A DNA stretch of 64,000 bases. It comes from a virus. The stretch is from the IMG/VR virus record IMGVR_UViG_3300021178_000001, positions 1 through 64,000 of that record, one strand, 5' to 3'. Numbering within the stretch: the first letter of the stretch is position 1; every line of letters starts with the position of its first letter. The translations under genes were made by a program, and so were the position numbers. Of this stretch, positions 50,965 through 58,458 are shown piece by piece. Under the pieces are notes generated by a model. It was not told where the DNA came from and ran no database searches. It saw nothing but the letters and a program-made list of their open reading frames with translations.

Positions 50965-52014
50965 ATGTTCTCTGTAGGACTCCTCAGCGGATCTGGTTCT
51001 GGTTCTGGAACAAAGTTCGTCTACACGGCGAATGGTAACGCCGTCGGAGCTTTCACCATTAATCCCTCGACGGGAGCACTGACTTTAGTGGCTGGTGAAC
51101 CTTTCCCGACCACTGGGACTCCTCGCGGCTTAGCCGTCAACTTCAACGGAAAATTTCTTTACGCGGCTACGTCTAGCAACAACGTCAACGCGTTTCTGAT
51201 CAATCAGTCTACTGGTTCCTTGAGCGGGATCTCTGGGTCTCCTTTTTCTTCTGGCAGCGGTACTACCGCGTCGATAGCTTTGTCTCCCAACGGTAAATTC
51301 GCCTACAAGACCAACGTTAGCGGCGGCACGGTGTCTTGTTACTCTATCAACCAATCGACCGGAGCGCTGAGTTCTGTCTCGGCAGACGTAGCGGTGGGAT
51401 CAAGTCCGTGGGACGCGGTCGTCACTCCCAATTCCGCTTTCTTACTCGTGGCTAACAGCGGCGATAATACTATCTCTGTATTATCCATCAACCCGTCCAC
51501 CGGCGTTCTCACTCCGGTCTCTGGCTCTCCATTCAGCGGCTCACTGAGTGGTCCAACTGGTGTTACAGTTTCTCCCAACGGAAATTTCGTGTATGTAGCT
51601 AGTCCTGGAACTGGCAGAGTCAACGCGTTTACGATCAACGAGTCCACCGGTTTTCTGACTTTCGTGAACTTCTTCTCGGACGGAAGCAGCGGCGTCGGGA
51701 ACGTCGCCGTTTCCGTAGACAACAAGTTTTTATTCACTAATAACAACGACGGAACCTCGTCAGTTTACAGCATCAACCCGTCCACTGGAGCTTTGACCTC
51801 CGTTTCTGGTTCTCCATTTACTACGTCGGGAACTAACCCAGTGTCTGTAGCGGTATCCTCCAACGGAAAATTCGTCTTGGTCGCCAACAGCGGCAGCGGC
51901 AACACTACTGTATTCTCGATAGACCCGTCCACCGGCGCACTGACCCAGGTCTCCGGTTCTCCGTTCACTACGGGAGCTAACGCGCAGTCGCCCCACGCCG
52001 TAGTCGTGTTCTAA
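50965..52014 (+). CDS. Seven-bladed beta-propeller protein (lactonase/YVTN type)
   Basis: 349 residues. About seven repeats of 42-48 residues with the pattern FVYTANG...AFTINPSTGALTxVxGSPF, including repeated INPSTGAL, INQSTGxL and SPFTTxG. It belongs to the lactonase-like YVTN propeller group. The N-terminus is Gly/Ser-rich and there is no signal peptide. Its place between fibre and endolysin genes suggests a virion adhesin or fibre cap rather than an enzyme. Starts one base after the previous stop. Confidence 0.8.
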   Translation: MFSVGLLSGSGSGSGTKFVYTANGNAVGAFTINPSTGALTLVAGEPFPTTGTPRGLAVNFNGKFLYAATSSNNVNAFLINQSTGSLSGISGSPFSSGSGTTASIALSPNGKFAYKTNVSGGTVSCYSINQSTGALSSVSADVAVGSSPWDAVVTPNSAFLLVANSGDNTISVLSINPSTGVLTPVSGSPFSGSLSGPTGVTVSPNGNFVYVASPGTGRVNAFTINESTGFLTFVNFFSDGSSGVGNVAVSVDNKFLFTNNNDGTSSVYSINPSTGALTSVSGSPFTTSGTNPVSVAVSSNGKFVLVANSGSGNTTVFSIDPSTGALTQVSGSPFTTGANAQSPHAVVVF

Positions 52015-52027
52015 TGGAAACCTACCC

Positions 52028-52270
52028 GTGATCTACACTCCGAGCAACTCCAAAGGTCTGATTCTCGTGGACAACACGGGGACTCGCATTCCGGCAGTCT
52101 ACGAGTTCAACGACGAGACCTGTGAGGTCAAGTTCTACCTGATAGGCGACGGTCCAAGAAAACCACACTTCGCTCGCTCCGGTAACTCGTACCAAGAGGG
52201 TTACGACATCGTCAGAGCTTCCGCTGTAATCAAAGGCGCTAAAATGATTCAGAGAGAGGAGTCTCCATGA
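52028..52270 (+). CDS. Hypothetical protein
   Basis: 80 residues, beta-rich (MIYTPSNSKGLILVDNTGTR, PAVYEFNDETCEVKFYLIG). GTG start. The stop overlaps the endolysin start by 4 bases. It could be virion-associated like its neighbours; family not recognised. Confidence 0.5.
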   Translation: MIYTPSNSKGLILVDNTGTRIPAVYEFNDETCEVKFYLIGDGPRKPHFARSGNSYQEGYDIVRASAVIKGAKMIQREESP

Positions 52271-52668
52271 TCTCGATGCCCGAACTCATTCACGCCCCGA
52301 TCCCGCTAGAGAGTCTTCCCCGAGACCAGCGGGACAACTTGGCCGTTCTATTGGAGCGCGTCAATCAGATCCGAGCGCTTTGGGGCAAGCCCATGACCGT
52401 CACTTCCGGGTACCGCACTATGGCGGACCACCTCAGAATCTACGCCGAGAAGGGGATAACCGATCCAGCCAAGATCCCGATGCAGTCCAAGCACTTGTAC
52501 GGCCAAGCGGTGGACATTTCGGACCCAGACTTGGCCATTACGGCTTGGTTGAAGGCGAACCCACAGATCTTAGAGGACGCTGGGTTGTGGTGCGAGGACG
52601 GGAATTCAAATTGGTTACATCTGCAAAATCAACCACCTAGATCAGGTAACCGTTGGTTCTTACCTTGA
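52267..52668 (+). CDS. M15-family peptidoglycan peptidase, endolysin
   Basis: 133 residues. VTSGYRTMADHLRIY, SKHLYGQAVDISD (H-x6-D zinc ligands) and NSNWLHLQ (third His) make a complete VanY/endolysin-type M15 active site. It should cleave peptidoglycan stem peptides. No signal peptide, so a holin or tail-tip delivery is needed. ATGA overlap upstream. The stop is shared with the endonuclease VII-type gene start. Confidence 0.85.
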   Translation: MISMPELIHAPIPLESLPRDQRDNLAVLLERVNQIRALWGKPMTVTSGYRTMADHLRIYAEKGITDPAKIPMQSKHLYGQAVDISDPDLAITAWLKANPQILEDAGLWCEDGNSNWLHLQNQPPRSGNRWFLP

Positions 52669-53039
52669 GAACTTGCAAAAAATGTAATCAAGAGAAAGAT
52701 CTAACTAAGTTTGATCCTCACCGCCACACCTGCAGAAAGTGCAGATGCGACTGGCGCACAGGAGACAAACAACGTTCTAAAGCCTTGAAATATTACTACG
52801 GAATTTCCCTAGAGCAATATGACAAGATGCTTGCAAGTCAAAATGGTGTCTGTAAGATATGCAAAGGACCAGACAACGGTCCTTGGAACCGTTTAGCCGT
52901 TGATCACTGTCACGAGACTGGTAAAGTTAGAGGTTTACTCTGCGCCAAGTGTAATAAAGGCTTAGGTCAGTTCAACGACAACTCAGAGCTCATCAAAAGT
53001 GCAGCTGAATACTTGGTACAATCTAGGGTGAGGACTTAA
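52665..53039 (+). CDS. Endonuclease VII-type (His-Me finger) homing endonuclease
   Basis: 124 residues from TTG 52665, in TTGA overlap with the endolysin stop; TTG 52653 is an alternative. CKKC...CRKC zinc knuckle, YYGISLEQYDKMLASQNGVC, CKICKGP and the catalytic DHCHETGKVRGLLCAKCNKG motif match phage T4 endonuclease VII-like HNH proteins, which act as resolvases or free-standing homing enzymes. AT-richer than neighbours. The promoter of the next gene lies inside its 3' end. Confidence 0.82.
   Translation: MRTCKKCNQEKDLTKFDPHRHTCRKCRCDWRTGDKQRSKALKYYYGISLEQYDKMLASQNGVCKICKGPDNGPWNRLAVDHCHETGKVRGLLCAKCNKGLGQFNDNSELIKSAAEYLVQSRVRT
53014..53022 (+). promoter_or_regulatory. Extended -10 promoter
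   Basis: TTGGTACAAT with TACAAT at 53017-53022, inside the end of the endonuclease gene, 19 bases before the next ATG. The leader holds TGAGGA. Confidence 0.55.
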
Positions 53040-53041
53040 CT

Positions 53042-53359
53042 ATGAGCATGAAAATCGACGGCTACTCCAAGACTATCGCTCTGGCCGCTACTCCAGAGAA
53101 TCTCGTCGCTGACTCCGGTGACAAGCCTCTCTACGCGAAGAGCGTCCGAATCGCTTGTCCAGCGTCCAACGCGTCAGACCTAATGATAGGTTCAGTCTCT
53201 CGCCAGCAGTTCACCATTCCTAAAGGTACCTCGATAGACCTCGAGCAAATAAACCGCGCGGGGCAAGCCGGCAAGTTCTCTCTCAAGGACATCTGGGTCA
53301 AGGCTGGAACCAACGGCGACGCCGTTCAAGTCTTGGTGTCCGACCCGAGCGCGGATTGA
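53042..53359 (+). CDS. Small virion-type protein
   Basis: 105 residues, beta-rich (KTIALAATPENLVADSGDKP, VRIACPASNASDLMIGSV, FSLKDIWVKAGTNGDAVQVL). This pattern is common for small phage virion proteins that coat or stabilise tail structures. Last gene of the fibre operon, followed by a hairpin. Confidence 0.6.
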   Translation: MSMKIDGYSKTIALAATPENLVADSGDKPLYAKSVRIACPASNASDLMIGSVSRQQFTIPKGTSIDLEQINRAGQAGKFSLKDIWVKAGTNGDAVQVLVSDPSAD

Positions 53360-53396
53360 TTATTCTCTTAAGTAAACAATTGATTTAAGAGAATAA
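53360..53396. terminator. Convergent-site hairpin, probably bidirectional terminator
   Basis: A perfect 12-bp inverted repeat TTATTCTCTTAA (53360-53371) and TTAAGAGAATAA (53385-53396) sits between the + fibre operon and the - block. It is AT-rich and lacks a long T run on either side. Confidence 0.6.
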
Positions 53397-53402
53397 CTTC
53401 CT

Positions 53403-53699
53403 TCAATCTGGGTTGAACCACCCACATCGCATTTTAAGTAACGTCGATCCTATACTTGGAAGTTTTTCAACTGGGGATCCGTCAGAGTAGCACGGAGCAC
53501 ATTGTTGCTCGTCTAATCCTTCTGGTATCTTTTGGTCCGCTCCAACGGAGGTCGTCGATGGTTCCTCGGGAGGTCTTCCGCTCACTTCGTTGATGATTCG
53601 CTTTCCTCGACACGTGGGACACTCTTGAGTTCCAGAGACGCTCATAGGATGCGGAACTTGTCCCGTGCCGTCACAGACTGGGCATCTTTGCCAACTCAT
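53403..53699 (-). CDS. Zinc-finger protein of DnaJ-knuckle type
   Basis: 98 residues from ATG 53699. MSWQRCPVCDGTGQV and ECPTCRGKRII form two CxxCxGxG knuckles, and CAPC further on adds another pair. The rest is low complexity. Last gene of the block. Function unknown. Confidence 0.55.
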   Translation of the reverse strand: MSWQRCPVCDGTGQVPHPMSVSGTQECPTCRGKRIINEVSGRPPEEPSTTSVGADQKIPEGLDEQQCAPCYSDGSPVEKLPSIGSTLLKMRCGWFNPD

Positions 53700-53701
53700 T
53701 G

Positions 53702-53857
53702 TTAGTGTTTCTCCGGTTTCACTTCGCGCGGCTCTTTGGGTTCTACGGTGTCGCAGTAAGTCTTTTGGTTGATCTTCACGCACTCTTTTTTAGAGATGGG
53801 AGCGCTGGCACACCCGGTCAACGACGCGACAAACACTAGATAAATCAACGACTTCAT
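53702..53857 (-). CDS. Small lipoprotein
   Basis: 51 residues. Signal peptide and lipobox LVFVASLTGCAS. The mature part has two more Cys (KECVKI, TYCDTV) and a charged Pro/Glu/Lys tail. Size and position near another small lipoprotein recall outer-membrane spanins (Rz1-like), but no partner i-spanin is clear. ATGA overlap upstream. Confidence 0.55.
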   Translation of the reverse strand: MKSLIYLVFVASLTGCASAPISKKECVKINQKTYCDTVEPKEPREVKPEKH

Positions 53858-54042
53858 TTTGTCTCCTTCGGTTCTGATCTAGACTCTTTTCTCAAGCTCT
53901 TGTCGTAGCACTCGAGGATCAGTTTGCCGTTCTCTCGGCGCTCCAGGACCTTGCACTCTCGACCCTCGTACACGAACACAGTCGCGCACCCGCTGACCAG
54001 CAAACTGACTAAAAGTAGTGACGCTTTGACACTTCCTTGCAT
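53854..54042 (-). CDS. Small lipoprotein
   Basis: 62 residues. Lipobox in SLLLVSLLVSGCAT. Mature part KVLERRENGKLILECYDKSL. SD AGGAG, six bases before the ATG. It may pair with its neighbour in lysis or surface modification. Confidence 0.6.
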   Translation of the reverse strand: MQGSVKASLLLVSLLVSGCATVFVYEGRECKVLERRENGKLILECYDKSLRKESRSEPKETK

Positions 54043-54275
54043 CTCATTCTCCTAAGATTCTCGGCATTCTGAATCATGCCTTTCTTGCTCTTAAAAGATA
54101 CTACTCCGTTCTCGGTCAGGTATAAACTGACTTGTTTCGTGGAGAAGACGTTGAGTGTGAAGCACGTCGACCACCAGTAATAGAAGAAGAGAGCCTTGAG
54201 ACGAGACTGAGTTTGGACTTGATTAGTAACTAACCCGTTGTAGACGTCGATTCTTGAGTAGCTTATGGTCCACAT
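54009..54275 (-). CDS. Hypothetical protein
   Basis: 88 residues. An aromatic middle (ALFFYYWWSTCFTLNVF) could touch the membrane; the C-terminus is basic (NLRRMRCKEVSKRHYF) and overlaps the next gene by 34 bases, so the 3' end is less certain. Family not recognised. Confidence 0.45.
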   Translation of the reverse strand: MWTISYSRIDVYNGLVTNQVQTQSRLKALFFYYWWSTCFTLNVFSTKQVSLYLTENGVVSFKSKKGMIQNAENLRRMRCKEVSKRHYF

Positions 54276-54284
54276 CGAGAGTCT

Positions 54285-54470
54285 CTATTCCTCACAACAT
54301 ATCTCAAAGGTCATCCCCATAGTGTAGTCTACGCGGAATCCTTCCGATTTATAGTGATCTCTGCAAGAGGCTTCTCGCACGGTTTGCTGATAGCAGACTC
54401 TAGTATGCTCGATGGAAGACGAAGAGCATCCCGACAACAAAATGCCGGTCATTAAAAGTAAAGTCTTCAC
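54285..54470 (-). CDS. Small lipoprotein
   Basis: 61 residues starting at GTG 54470 (GGAGG upstream; GTGA overlap). Lipobox in LLLMTGILLSGCSSSS. Four more Cys, including an ending FEICCEE, would allow disulfides in the periplasm. Confidence 0.55.
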   Translation of the reverse strand: MKTLLLMTGILLSGCSSSSIEHTRVCYQQTVREASCRDHYKSEGFRVDYTMGMTFEICCEE

Positions 54471-54709
54471 TCGTCCTCCCACTCATTTACCTGATATTCA
54501 AAAGAATCTCCGGGAAAGTGTCCCGGATCCGCGATCGTAGTTTCCGGCGGTCGCATGCCTTCGCTGACTTGAAACGCCAACAACTTAGTCGCCAGGACCT
54601 GGTTGAACTCCCGCACCGTCATCATTGAGTAGTTGGGGTACTCCTCGATTTCCCGCGTGAACTCGAAGATCTTCAGAGCCATCTTGTCGACCATCTCGGA
54701 GCGTTTCAT
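54467..54709 (-). CDS. Hypothetical protein
   Basis: 80 residues, helical and acidic (MVDKMALKIFEFTREIEEYP, EFNQVLATKLLAFQVSEGMR). Family not recognised. Confidence 0.55.
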   Translation of the reverse strand: MKRSEMVDKMALKIFEFTREIEEYPNYSMMTVREFNQVLATKLLAFQVSEGMRPPETTIADPGHFPGDSFEYQVNEWEDE

Positions 54710-54733
54710 TTTGGTCTCCCAGAGTGCACTGTA

Positions 54734-55270
54734 TTAGTGAATAGACTCACACATGTGATCCAACACGTACTGAGCTTGACCGACCGCGTCGTCTAGAGCG
54801 TTGTGGGCAGTTCCAGGAATGACGATCTTGGCACCTTTACCCTGAAAGCGACGGAAGGTCCTCAAGTCCATGACTTTTGAGTAGCTCCATGGACTCTCGA
54901 GACCGTACATCTTGAAGAGGTGATCCATGATGGATACGTCGAACGTCGACCCGTTGCCCCAGACGTGGGCTTTGGAGTTGTTGGCTTTCATCCACAAAGC
55001 GAAGGTCTGAAGCACTTCCGCGGTCGGTTTGGCCTTCTCGTTGAATACTCGCTTGGCGGCGTCGGCTTGACTCAACCACCACTTGATCGTGGAACCCGTG
55101 GGCTTTCGACCTCGCTTGATCTGTTCGTCGACGTCTAGAGCCATGTAGAACGTGGGTCCCAAAAGCTTCTTCTCTACGTCGAAGAATACAGCACCGATAG
55201 AGATCACGGGAGTATCTACATCCACACCCAGAGTCTCAATGTCCACCATACAGTCATTAAAATTGCTCAT
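54734..55270 (-). CDS. DEDD-family 3'-5' exonuclease
   Basis: 178 residues. ExoI motif CMVDIETLGVD, ExoII WGNGSTFDVSIMDHLFKMYG, ExoIII HNALDDAVGQAQYVL: all four acidic residues and the DEDDh-type His are in place. The length and pattern fit the T4 DexA / phage RNase T-like exonucleases that degrade DNA or RNA 3' ends. Probably used for nucleotide recycling or DNA repair. Confidence 0.88.
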   Translation of the reverse strand: MSNFNDCMVDIETLGVDVDTPVISIGAVFFDVEKKLLGPTFYMALDVDEQIKRGRKPTGSTIKWWLSQADAAKRVFNEKAKPTAEVLQTFALWMKANNSKAHVWGNGSTFDVSIMDHLFKMYGLESPWSYSKVMDLRTFRRFQGKGAKIVIPGTAHNALDDAVGQAQYVLDHMCESIH

Positions 55271-55272
55271 CT

Positions 55273-55554
55273 TTATTCCTTCCAGTTGACGTGAAATTCT
55301 AAGACGGGAACTACTTTACTGTTCTCTAAAGTGCAAGTTCCGGTCTTCTTTAGACTTGACTTGTTGGGTGCTCTCGGCGTGTAGTTGAACGCGAAGTAGT
55401 CGACGTGGTACTTGTGACTCTTGCGATCGTCCGCAGTCCTGTAAGCCACCGAGGTATGCGCCCAAGTCAACTTGTCCGACAAGATCCAACCGATTTGGGA
55501 GTCGTCTTTCTGATGTGCAGTTAGAAACAAGAGCAGCGCAGATAGACAAGTCAT
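55273..55554 (-). CDS. Small secreted protein
   Basis: 93 residues. The N-terminus (MTCLSALLLFLTAHQKDD) is a signal peptide; the mature part is beta-rich (YHVDYFAFNYTP, VVPVLEFHVNW). Family not recognised. Starts by ATGA after the small upstream gene. Confidence 0.5.
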   Translation of the reverse strand: MTCLSALLLFLTAHQKDDSQIGWILSDKLTWAHTSVAYRTADDRKSHKYHVDYFAFNYTPRAPNKSSLKKTGTCTLENSKVVPVLEFHVNWKE

Positions 55555-55727
55555 TCTTTATCCTTTTTTAGAATCTCGTTCTTGGTCTTCACGTACAGCT
55601 GAGCGATCTCCACCGACTGCTCTATTGCAGAACGAAACCCCTTCTCATTTTCTCCAGCCAGAAACGTAGTGGGCATCTTCTTCAAGAAGATCTCGAACGC
55701 ATACTCTTCAACTTCTGTCTTTTCCAT
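55551..55727 (-). CDS. Small helical hypothetical protein
   Basis: 58 residues (MEKTEVEEYAFEIFLKKMPT...). SD AGGGAG. ATGA overlap with the next gene. Pattern SAIEQSVEIAQLYVK resembles short phage helical proteins of unknown role. Confidence 0.55.
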   Translation of the reverse strand: MEKTEVEEYAFEIFLKKMPTTFLAGENEKGFRSAIEQSVEIAQLYVKTKNEILKKDKE

Positions 55728-55738
55728 TCTATCACTCC

Positions 55739-56251
55739 CTAGTGCTCAATGTCACTCTTTTGTTTGACCAACTTCTTAAAGTGATCTAAAGCCACTCTGT
55801 AATCCAAGTAAGTTTTTAGAGGACTCGGTTTGGGTTCTGAAACTTTCTGATTTATGATCTCCTCGGGATCTTTGTTGCCTTGAATGAACATCGACATCAG
55901 GTCTTGTTCGACCATGTATAGTCTGAGTACATGAGCGTCGTCGCCCACGTAAGACGTCCCGTTCGAGTCCCTCAAGTAACACGCCGTGACCCGCAAGTTG
56001 GGGTCCAAAGTGCGGATCCTAGAGAACCACTGAATGGCGACTGCTGCTTCCACTTCGATGTGGAAGGAGACCATGACGAATCCGGGTCCCTCGTCGTTCG
56101 GAGCCACGAGGATCAGCTTGAACATCGGAAGCAGTCCCTCGAAGAACTCGTGGATGAACTCGTGTTCCGACTCCGACGCGAGGCCGTACAAGTTCTTGAC
56201 CTGTTTTACTACTTCCGAATAAATCACAGTTTGTAACTCACTTTGGTCCAT
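55739..56251 (-). CDS. Hypothetical protein
   Basis: 170 residues from ATG 56251, which overlaps the ThyX stop by 14 bases; a longer extension is a shadow. Pattern FKLILVAPNDEGPGFVMVSF and VAIQWFSRIRTLDPNLRVTA suggests an alpha/beta domain. No family recognised. Confidence 0.5.
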   Translation of the reverse strand: MDQSELQTVIYSEVVKQVKNLYGLASESEHEFIHEFFEGLLPMFKLILVAPNDEGPGFVMVSFHIEVEAAVAIQWFSRIRTLDPNLRVTACYLRDSNGTSYVGDDAHVLRLYMVEQDLMSMFIQGNKDPEEIINQKVSEPKPSPLKTYLDYRVALDHFKKLVKQKSDIEH

Positions 56252-57125
56252 CGAACATTCCGGGAGTGAACTTGGTGATGTTCTCGTCCTGCAACATTTT
56301 ACGATACTGAGCCCAACTCTTAAAGTTGCTGGTGTAGTAGGACGCGGCGGTCGACTGCGCTTGGTGTTCGGCGGGAGAAGAATGTTTCGGAATACCTCCC
56401 AAAAGACGGTCGTAGAGTTTGAGGTCGTCATCAATAGAAGTTTTAATGCCGTCGTGGTTTAAGTACGAGACTCTCGCACATCTAGCCACCGAACATTTGA
56501 TGGCGATCGTGATGGCCTCTGCTTCTTCTTGAAGACATGTGATGTCAAAAAGATCTGTAATTTCTTGTCGAGCGCTCTCGTCTATGAACGGGAGGTGCCA
56601 TCGACCATACTTTAAAAGTTGGGGTTTACTAGCTTCTCGAACGGCATACATCTCGTCCGCCAGAGCGTGAATTTCGGGTTGAGCCATTGGATGACACCTG
56701 AGAGCAAAGAAGTTGTCCCAGTCCGTCGCAGTAGCCACAACGGTGATGTGGGAGAATGGCTCGAGGAGACGATTCGCATACTGCTTATGCACTTCGAGGT
56801 TCACGAGAACTTGCGCTTGCATCACTGCCGCGTCTCTGGCGTCAATCCAGGCGTTGTAAGCTTGCTCTAGTGCTAGACCGTCTAAAGCTTCGCCGCCTTG
56901 CATCCCCTTTTGATTCTTGGTGAATGCCAGTGGAATGACTGGGTCATCCAGAACCATTTGAATCTGCTTCTTTACTGGAATAGCTCTGGAAGACGAAGCG
57001 TTGCGGGAGATCATTCGATGTGTTAAAAATTCGCTGTGAATCAACCGTGGGTAAGTCAAGACGAACGTAGTGATGCGAACGCCGTCTGGATTAATAGAGT
57101 CGGCGATAATTTTTGCTGAGATCAT
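56238..57125 (-). CDS. thyX: Flavin-dependent thymidylate synthase ThyX
   Basis: 295 residues. LTHRMISRNASSSRAIPVKK is the ThyX signature (RHRxxSxNxxSxR type). FFALRCHPMAQPEIHALADE, HLPFIDE, and the C-terminal SVARCARVSY and SPAEHQAQ segments are also typical. It makes dTMP from dUMP with FAD and methylene-tetrahydrofolate. A second thymidylate-synthase-fold enzyme is encoded at 13385-14170, so dTMP synthesis is probably this enzyme's task and the other has a different one. Confidence 0.92.
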   Translation of the reverse strand: MISAKIIADSINPDGVRITTFVLTYPRLIHSEFLTHRMISRNASSSRAIPVKKQIQMVLDDPVIPLAFTKNQKGMQGGEALDGLALEQAYNAWIDARDAAVMQAQVLVNLEVHKQYANRLLEPFSHITVVATATDWDNFFALRCHPMAQPEIHALADEMYAVREASKPQLLKYGRWHLPFIDESARQEITDLFDITCLQEEAEAITIAIKCSVARCARVSYLNHDGIKTSIDDDLKLYDRLLGGIPKHSSPAEHQAQSTAASYYTSNFKSWAQYRKMLQDENITKFTPGMFDGPK

Positions 57126-57292
57126 ACTTCCACCGGACCATAGGTTATTTGATCAAACTCTTCTTTAACTACGTCGTCTTCAATCAGACCAGAAAGACCC
57201 TCCATCATTTCTTCTGCTTCTTCCAAAGTTTCGGCATGAACTCGAACGTCGACCCAAACTATCTTAGCGACTTGTCCTTCAAAAATTTTCAT
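57122..57292 (-). CDS. Small acidic protein
   Basis: 56 residues starting at 57292 (MKIFEGQVAKIVWVDVRVHA). A beta strand then an acidic helix (ETLEEAEEMMEGLSGLIED), like short phage DUF-type proteins with a single alpha/beta unit. ATGA overlap with thyX. Confidence 0.5.
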   Translation of the reverse strand: MKIFEGQVAKIVWVDVRVHAETLEEAEEMMEGLSGLIEDDVVKEEFDQITYGPVEV

Positions 57293-57293
57293 A

Positions 57294-57557
57294 CTATTTC
57301 CCCAACACGGCAACGCGACGGTAAAATTCTTTCAACTCGTTAGAGCGACCCAAGCAGTGGTAGACCATTTGAGTCAAGAGTTGACTGCGGTTCAGACCAG
57401 ACTTTTCGCACAAGTCTTCGAAATCGATCGCGGCTTTGCCTCGGATGGTCGTAGTGCAAGTGAGTTTGTTGTCGTCGCGAACGTGCGGACTCACTTTGGG
57501 AAGTTCGAACGGAGCGAACTTGCCTTTGGGGTCATCTTTTTCTTGCTCTTTACTCAT
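57294..57557 (-). CDS. Ribbon-helix-helix-like DNA-binding protein
   Basis: 87 residues. After a charged disordered N-terminus, the C-terminal half (CTTTIRGKAAIDFEDLCEKS, GLNRSQLLTQMVYHCLGR) has the strand-helix-helix pattern with Arg/Thr in the strand, as in RHH transcription factors. It could regulate this block. Overlaps the HD gene stop by 8 bases. Confidence 0.6.
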   Translation of the reverse strand: MSKEQEKDDPKGKFAPFELPKVSPHVRDDNKLTCTTTIRGKAAIDFEDLCEKSGLNRSQLLTQMVYHCLGRSNELKEFYRRVAVLGK

Positions 57558-58155
57558 TTTCGATCTCCTTTAAAACTCTCTCAAATTCTTTCATGAACAT
57601 TCGTTTAGCAGTCATCGGACTAACCGGAAACAACGGGTGCACTAAGTACTTTTTAGACTCGTAAGACTTTATGATATCCCACTGGCTGATGTCTTCAAAC
57701 AACAATTTAGCTTCAGTAGAAAGAGCTATCAAATCCGCGGTCTTTACTCTCGCTAACGTTCTCTCGTCCCATCGGATCTTGAACTTCTTCGCTATCTTGA
57801 CGGCCAGTTGTTCCTCCAACTCTTTGAACTGCGGGAGCAAGTCTTTTAAAGGCGTCGTTATGTCACCCACGTATGCCTCGGTCGCGTCGTGCAGCAGTCC
57901 CGCCCAGATAGCGTTGGTGTCTTGCGGATATGCGTCTCGGATGATCCTAGACACTAGGACAGAGTGTTCGGCCACTGAATAAAAACTCCGACAGTGCCCA
58001 GAAAATCGGCACAAGTTTGACAAAGCGTGGGCTATGTCGTCTACGACTACGGCGCTCAGTTTACCCACTTTGGGGTCGAAGTGCTCTCCGTTTCTAGTCT
58101 GGACACAGAATCCCCGGTTTAACTTAACTTTTGTCGTCTTCTTTCGATTTGTCAC
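57550..58155 (-). CDS. HD-domain nucleotide phosphohydrolase (YfbR-like)
   Basis: 201 residues from GTG 58155 (GAGGAG seven bases upstream). DIAHALSNLCRFSGH, YSVAEHSVLVSRII, AGLLHDATEAYVGDITTPLK and a later KTADLIAL give the HD metal ligands. This subfamily is common in phages and hydrolyses dNMPs or similar nucleotides. It fits the nucleotide-metabolism theme with ThyX next to it. Confidence 0.8.
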   Translation of the reverse strand: MTNRKKTTKVKLNRGFCVQTRNGEHFDPKVGKLSAVVVDDIAHALSNLCRFSGHCRSFYSVAEHSVLVSRIIRDAYPQDTNAIWAGLLHDATEAYVGDITTPLKDLLPQFKELEEQLAVKIAKKFKIRWDERTLARVKTADLIALSTEAKLLFEDISQWDIIKSYESKKYLVHPLFPVSPMTAKRMFMKEFERVLKEIENE

Positions 58156-58417
58156 AGTCGAACTCCTCGAGACGCTTTTCAAGTCCCGGTCTAAAATGTT
58201 TTATGAAGTCCAGGCGCCACTCGTCTTGCGTCATCATCTTTGAACTCTTCTCCTCGACGTGCTCCCTCCGCGGGCGCTCCGGCTTCATGATGTTGTCCAA
58301 CTCTTGGCGCAAAGCTCTATTTTCTTTGCGCAGCTGGTTCAACATCGACTTTAAGTCCTTTACAGTCTCTCTCAACCTACGTTCACCGTTCTTCGGGTAA
58401 GTCACGCTGCGCCTCAC
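58124..58417 (-). CDS. Coiled-coil hypothetical protein
   Basis: 97 residues. A clear heptad helix (LRETVKDLKSMLNQLRKENR, ALRQELDNI) then a charged tail. Overlaps the start of the HD gene by 32 bases. No function known. Confidence 0.55.
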   Translation of the reverse strand: MRRSVTYPKNGERRLRETVKDLKSMLNQLRKENRALRQELDNIMKPERPRREHVEEKSSKMMTQDEWRLDFIKHFRPGLEKRLEEFDCDKSKEDDKS

Positions 58418-58458
58418 TTAGATCCCTCTTTCAACTTATTATAGAGTATCACGCCTCT

